Below the pieces are notes generated by a model, which was not told the origin of the DNA, did no database searches, and saw only the letters and a program-made list of their open reading frames with translations. From an uncultured Bacteroidales bacterium (lineage in GTDB: Bacteria; Bacteroidota; Bacteroidia; Bacteroidales; JAFGXI01), in the NCBI GenBank assembly GCA_947311115.1, contig CAMZKE010000056.1, positions 1 through 37,859 of the forward strand: DNA of 37,859 nt. Reading direction: 5' to 3'. Position numbers and translations under genes: made by a program. Positions 34,986-37,859 of this stretch are shown one piece after another; positions within the stretch are counted from its first letter, which is position 1; every line of letters starts with the position of its first letter.

Positions 34986-35945
34986 TTACCATCTATTTCC
35001 TTTACCAATTCTATGCCTACGCTTAGTTTTATTTATACTAAAACCGGGCACTTGGTATCTTAACATTATTTCGTGTGTTCCACCATTATTTACAAAGCTA
35101 GTATTTGAGTATGAATAGCCAAAAGAATAAATTATATAAAAATTATTTAATGCTTCAAATCCAAGATTTACTCCAATAGCACCTCCTGTCCTTGCTAGTA
35201 AGCCAACTATATATTTATGTCGCAATTTAAAATTAAGATTAAAATCAAACTGTATTGGTGCACCTTTTGTTATTTTAACAACGGCTTCCGGCTCAAACAT
35301 AATCATTTCGTTACGATTTACTCTAAAACTACCACCACCAATAAAATAATAATGGTTTTGATTTTGGTTAAAACCTCCTTTACGTGAAATAATATTTGGT
35401 GAAGAGAACCCAAAATAATATTGTAATTTGTAATAAAAAATACCTACACCAAAGTTTGGCGAAACACCTTTTGTTTTGTCGGTAGAATATGCATCATCAT
35501 TGGGATTAGATAATTTTATTTCAGAAAAATTATTGGAATACACATTTATTCCTGGCTTTACTCCAATTATTATTTTAGTTGTTTTGCGTTTTATTCCGTT
35601 TGTTGTTTTTATTTTAATTGCATAGGCAATATTTGCGTGTATTTTAAAATTATTTGATGGACCAATTTTATCATTAATTAATGATATTCCGTAGTTTATA
35701 GATTTAAACAGAGTTTTTGAGTTATAATTAATAATATCGGTTACAGGAGCTCCATTAAAGCCAACCCACTGAGAACGGTGTTGAAATATAAAAGTAGCCC
35801 TATCACTTGCCGCTTTATACGCAGGATTTAGCAACGACATGTTTTCCATTTTAGAAGATATCATAATATCTTGTTGTGCAAATACATTAGAAATGCTTAG
35901 CACAAAAACTATTAGAAATAATCTATTTAAATATATTTGTTTCAT
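34986..35945 (-). CDS. PorP/SprF-family type IX secretion outer-membrane protein
   Basis: 319 residues with a signal peptide (about 1-23, ending NVFAQQ). The family's N-terminal pattern is plain: QDIMISSKMENMSLLNPAYKA followed by FIFQHRSQWVGFNGAP, the 'NP...g.......yR.QW.....aP' signature. Then alternating barrel strands (NFGVGIFYYKLQYYFGFSSP; IMLRYQVPGF). PorP/SprF proteins help bring large type IX-secreted proteins with type B C-terminal domains to the surface and are often encoded next to such a client. Here the client-like gene lies 6 bases upstream in the same operon. Clients and PorP-like proteins occur in many copies per genome, so this pair is probably one of several. Confidence 0.93.
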   Translation of the reverse strand: MKQIYLNRLFLIVFVLSISNVFAQQDIMISSKMENMSLLNPAYKAASDRATFIFQHRSQWVGFNGAPVTDIINYNSKTLFKSINYGISLINDKIGPSNNFKIHANIAYAIKIKTTNGIKRKTTKIIIGVKPGINVYSNNFSEIKLSNPNDDAYSTDKTKGVSPNFGVGIFYYKLQYYFGFSSPNIISRKGGFNQNQNHYYFIGGGSFRVNRNEMIMFEPEAVVKITKGAPIQFDFNLNFKLRHKYIVGLLARTGGAIGVNLGFEALNNFYIIYSFGYSYSNTSFVNNGGTHEIMLRYQVPGFSINKTKRRHRIGKGNRW

Positions 35946-35951
35946 AAATAA

Positions 35952-37430
35952 TTACCTCTTTATGTAAATATAACCTTTAAACACCTGGTTCTTATCATCA
36001 TGCAGCTGTAAAATATAAAAGTAAGTTCCTTCCGGTAAGTCTTCGCCTATAGAAATCCCAAATAAATTTACACCTCTCCAATTATTAACATAAGGTTTTG
36101 CTTCAAAAACTTTATGTCCCCAACGATTAAGTATTTTTATTTCGTTATAAGGGAATTTTTCAAGATATTTTATTGTAAAAACATCGTTTACCCCATCTTT
36201 ATTTGGAGAGAAACCCTCCGGAATATCTACGTCAAATTCTGGTTCAATATATTTTACGACTACGCTATCGGTTAATTCGCAAAAACCTATTTGCATTGTA
36301 ACATAATATGTTGTAGTTTCGGTAGGACTTACAATAGGGTTGTTGCAGTCTGTACACGACATTGTTGTATCTGTACTATACCACATAATAGAACCTTGAT
36401 CTTCAATAAATAACTGAGAAGTTTCGCCATCTTTAATTGATGCAGGTGTTGCTGTAGGTTTAATATCAGGAAGTTCAATAACAGTTAAATTTAGTGTTAC
36501 TACACTATCGCAACCATTTGTGCCGGGTTCTGTATGATAATATGTTCCTGATTCTGAATAATTCTGCCCATTAAAATAATATGTTTCGCCTTCGCATATA
36601 GATTTTGTAATTGTACTATCAGACGTGCTTTTTAAAAGTAAACGAGTTCGTAGAGTTATATCACAACCATTTGCCGATACATAGTTATCAAAATATAAAC
36701 CGGGATCGGTTTGCCACGCACCTCCTAAAAAGGCACTGTCGCCATCACAAATATATTTATACTCAAATTGATTCTTATATTCAACATATAATTGTGTTAT
36801 TAAAATTGTGTCGCAAGTGTTAGGGTAAATAATTGTATCGGTATAAGTTCCTTCTTGCGTTTGCCATGCGTTTTGTAAATATATACTATCGCCTTCGCAA
36901 ACCAAATTTGTATCGTATTTATAATTATTTATGTGTGATAAATCTAATTTGTATATGCTATCGCAACCACCTATAGTTTGAAGCGAATCGTAGTAAGTTC
37001 CTTCTGTTAAAATTGTATCGTTATGCCAATAATAAACACCACCTAAACACATAGAATCAACTTCTTCTTTGTAAAAAGGCTCTCTAACATATAGTGTTGC
37101 AGAGTTTGATGTGTCTGAAACCGTCGCAATAGTAACAATACACCTAATAAGTAGTCCATCGTAACTCGCATCAATAAACGAAATTCCTAAAGTGTTTGTT
37201 GTAACACCTGAGAAATTAGAGTTGTTTTGTAAGTTGGTAAACCCTGAGCCATCGTCAGATTGCCATTGGTAAGTAGTTGATACATCATCTCTATTATAAT
37301 AAAATTCTGTATAATGATTATCGTCAATACAATAAGTTTGATTCAATAAAGTATCTGTATCAGCAGCAAACACTTTAAATATAGAAAATAAAAAATATAC
37401 AAATAGTATGTGTTTGAATCTCATATCCAA
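35952..37430 (-). CDS. Type IX-secreted repeat protein with gliding-motility-type C-terminal domain
   Basis: 492 residues. Signal peptide 1-22 (ending VFAA). Residues ~23-115 form an Ig-like domain (YQWQSDDGSGFTNL). About 116-330 hold four repeats of ~50 residues with the pattern C-x-G-D/E-x5-7-G/W...G-x-Y-x-D...CDS: CLGGVYYWHND, CEGDSIYLQNAWQTQEGTY, CDGDSAFLGGAWQTDPGLY, CEGETYYFNGQNYSESGTY. The paired Cys likely form a disulfide in each. The C-terminal ~90 residues (IPEGFSPNKDGVNDVFTI, ILNRWGHKVFE, LPEGTYFYILQL, GYIYIKR) are a type B sorting domain as in gliding and adhesin proteins (FSPN.DG.ND, NRWG). It is thus exported by the type IX system and held at the surface. Its partner PorP/SprF gene is 6 bases downstream. 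Confidence 0.92.
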   Translation of the reverse strand: MDMRFKHILFVYFLFSIFKVFAADTDTLLNQTYCIDDNHYTEFYYNRDDVSTTYQWQSDDGSGFTNLQNNSNFSGVTTNTLGISFIDASYDGLLIRCIVTIATVSDTSNSATLYVREPFYKEEVDSMCLGGVYYWHNDTILTEGTYYDSLQTIGGCDSIYKLDLSHINNYKYDTNLVCEGDSIYLQNAWQTQEGTYTDTIIYPNTCDTILITQLYVEYKNQFEYKYICDGDSAFLGGAWQTDPGLYFDNYVSANGCDITLRTRLLLKSTSDSTITKSICEGETYYFNGQNYSESGTYYHTEPGTNGCDSVVTLNLTVIELPDIKPTATPASIKDGETSQLFIEDQGSIMWYSTDTTMSCTDCNNPIVSPTETTTYYVTMQIGFCELTDSVVVKYIEPEFDVDIPEGFSPNKDGVNDVFTIKYLEKFPYNEIKILNRWGHKVFEAKPYVNNWRGVNLFGISIGEDLPEGTYFYILQLHDDKNQVFKGYIYIKR

Positions 37431-37739
37431 TTAATTAGCATAATTAATAATATAATTTTAAATATTATTAACATTAAAAAAACAATAACCCAAAGTTAAT
37501 ATTTTTTTTTAATTATTGAAGATTACTTAAAGTTAATGTAATTTTTACGTGATATAACTTATGGGGACCTCGAATAATTCATAGACATCAAATTTTTTTG
37601 AAATTTTCATAACCGATTTTATTTTTAGAAGTATTATCAAGATAATACATTCAAAATTAAAGAAGTATATGGGAGATTCTGAAAAACCTTTATGAACAAA
37701 TATAACCCGCATTATTATTTGCTTGGTTTTAATAATTCC
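37431..37739. other. Gene-poor interval upstream of the type IX client operon
   Basis: About 310 bases, AT-rich next to the operon promoter, then of more mixed composition from about 37540. Only very short frames are open; a 55-codon minus-strand frame (37545-37712) has no recognisable content. The segment GGGGACCTCG near 37562-37571 stands out in composition. No known IS terminal repeat was recognised. Confidence 0.4.
37491..37498 (-). promoter_or_regulatory. -7 element of the type IX client/porP operon
   Basis: Minus-strand TAACTTTG, an exact TAnnTTTG box, with TTC 19 bases upstream in the -33 position (one mismatch). The transcript would have a leader of about 55 bases before ATG 37430. 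Confidence 0.5.
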
Positions 37740-37803
37740 ATCTAACTAAATTAGTAAAATTCTGAATATCACCAATATGGTGTTTATTAAAATTTAGTTA
37801 GAT
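37740..37803 (-). terminator. Strong hairpin at the right edge, probable terminator of a minus-strand gene
   Basis: Perfect 13-bp inverted repeat ATCTAACTAAATT (37740-37752)/AATTTAGTTAGAT (37791-37803), with a smaller CACC/GGTG hairpin inside. The right arm overlaps the TAA at 37798-37800 of the truncated minus-strand reading frame. On the plus strand it is followed by a T run, so it could end transcripts in either direction. It could also be the end of a small mobile element. Confidence 0.4.
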
Positions 37804-37859
37804 ATTTTTTGCTACTTTTTCTAAAGTCTTGTAATCCGGGTTAACTTTATTTTTGTTAA
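37798..37859 (-). CDS. Possible last codons of an XRE-type helix-turn-helix regulator (truncated by window edge)
   Basis: 19 sense codons open to the right edge end in TAA (37798-37800): NKNKVNPDYKTLEKVAKNI. The run NPDYKTLEKVAKNI matches the usual end of XRE-family DNA-binding domains (NPSLKTLEKIAKAL-like, last two helices). The stop lies in the hairpin. Too short for certainty. Confidence 0.3.
   Translation of the reverse strand, partial: NKNKVNPDYKTLEKVAKNI

Noticed and set aside
37545-37712. 55-codon minus-strand frame near the right edge
   Set aside because: No recognisable motif, no start signal and composition like random AT-rich DNA; not called as a gene.

Overview
The window is AT-rich chromosomal DNA (roughly 30% GC by eye) from a member of the Bacteroidota. 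Several things point there: a PorP/SprF-family protein next to a protein with a gliding-motility-type (type IX secretion, type B) C-terminal domain; many promoters of the TTTG-N19/20-TAnnTTTG type; mostly leaderless-looking or Shine-Dalgarno-poor starts; 'SC'-type lipoprotein signals; and the acpP-fabF-rnc gene order. No CRISPR array, rRNA, complete IS element or prophage was seen. One tRNA gene is present, tRNA-Pro(UGG).

Layout. 1-1402: the end of an SLC13/DASS transporter and a short MscS channel. 1410-5097 (minus): an exported C1-type cysteine peptidase, a DUF3820 protein and PNPase. 5264-8002 (minus): a quinol-dependent nitric oxide reductase preceded by an Rrf2-family regulator with three cysteines. 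The two genes share a TACTA-N8-TAGTA inverted repeat in their upstream regions, so they look like one NO-responsive unit. 8271-13086 (plus): acpP, fabF, rnc, marC, rnhA, prfB (intact, with the classic +1 programmed frameshift) and an ArsC/Spx-like protein. 13095-15883 (plus): a membrane-spanning TPR-LuxR regulator and a YCF48/BNR-like lipoprotein. 16005-20034: gapA (minus), a second MscS channel (plus), a porin (minus) and an FmdE-like protein (minus). 20193-23531 (minus): a very large M1-M28-PDZ metallopeptidase fusion. 23665-25428: an APC permease. 25597-25674: tRNA-Pro. 26060-27174 (minus): two small exported proteins. 27258-27959: purQ. 28005-33520 (plus): a second TPR-LuxR regulator, then two Hsp20 chaperones and ClpB. 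33548-37430 (minus): a TPR-SPOR protein, a thioesterase, PorP/SprF and a type IX-secreted repeat protein. The right edge holds a strong hairpin and what may be the last codons of an XRE-type regulator.

Most genes are core housekeeping. The parts most worth a second look are: (i) the Rrf2/qNOR pair with matching candidate operators; (ii) two paralogous regulators that carry lipoprotein-like N-termini, periplasmic TPRs, one transmembrane helix and a cytoplasmic LuxR helix-turn-helix, one of them directly upstream of a chaperone cluster; (iii) the two-peptidase fusion; and (iv) strong Shine-Dalgarno sequences found almost only at hsp20, clpB and inside prfB, in a genome that otherwise lacks them. 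All functional statements are read from sequence motifs; no database search was run.
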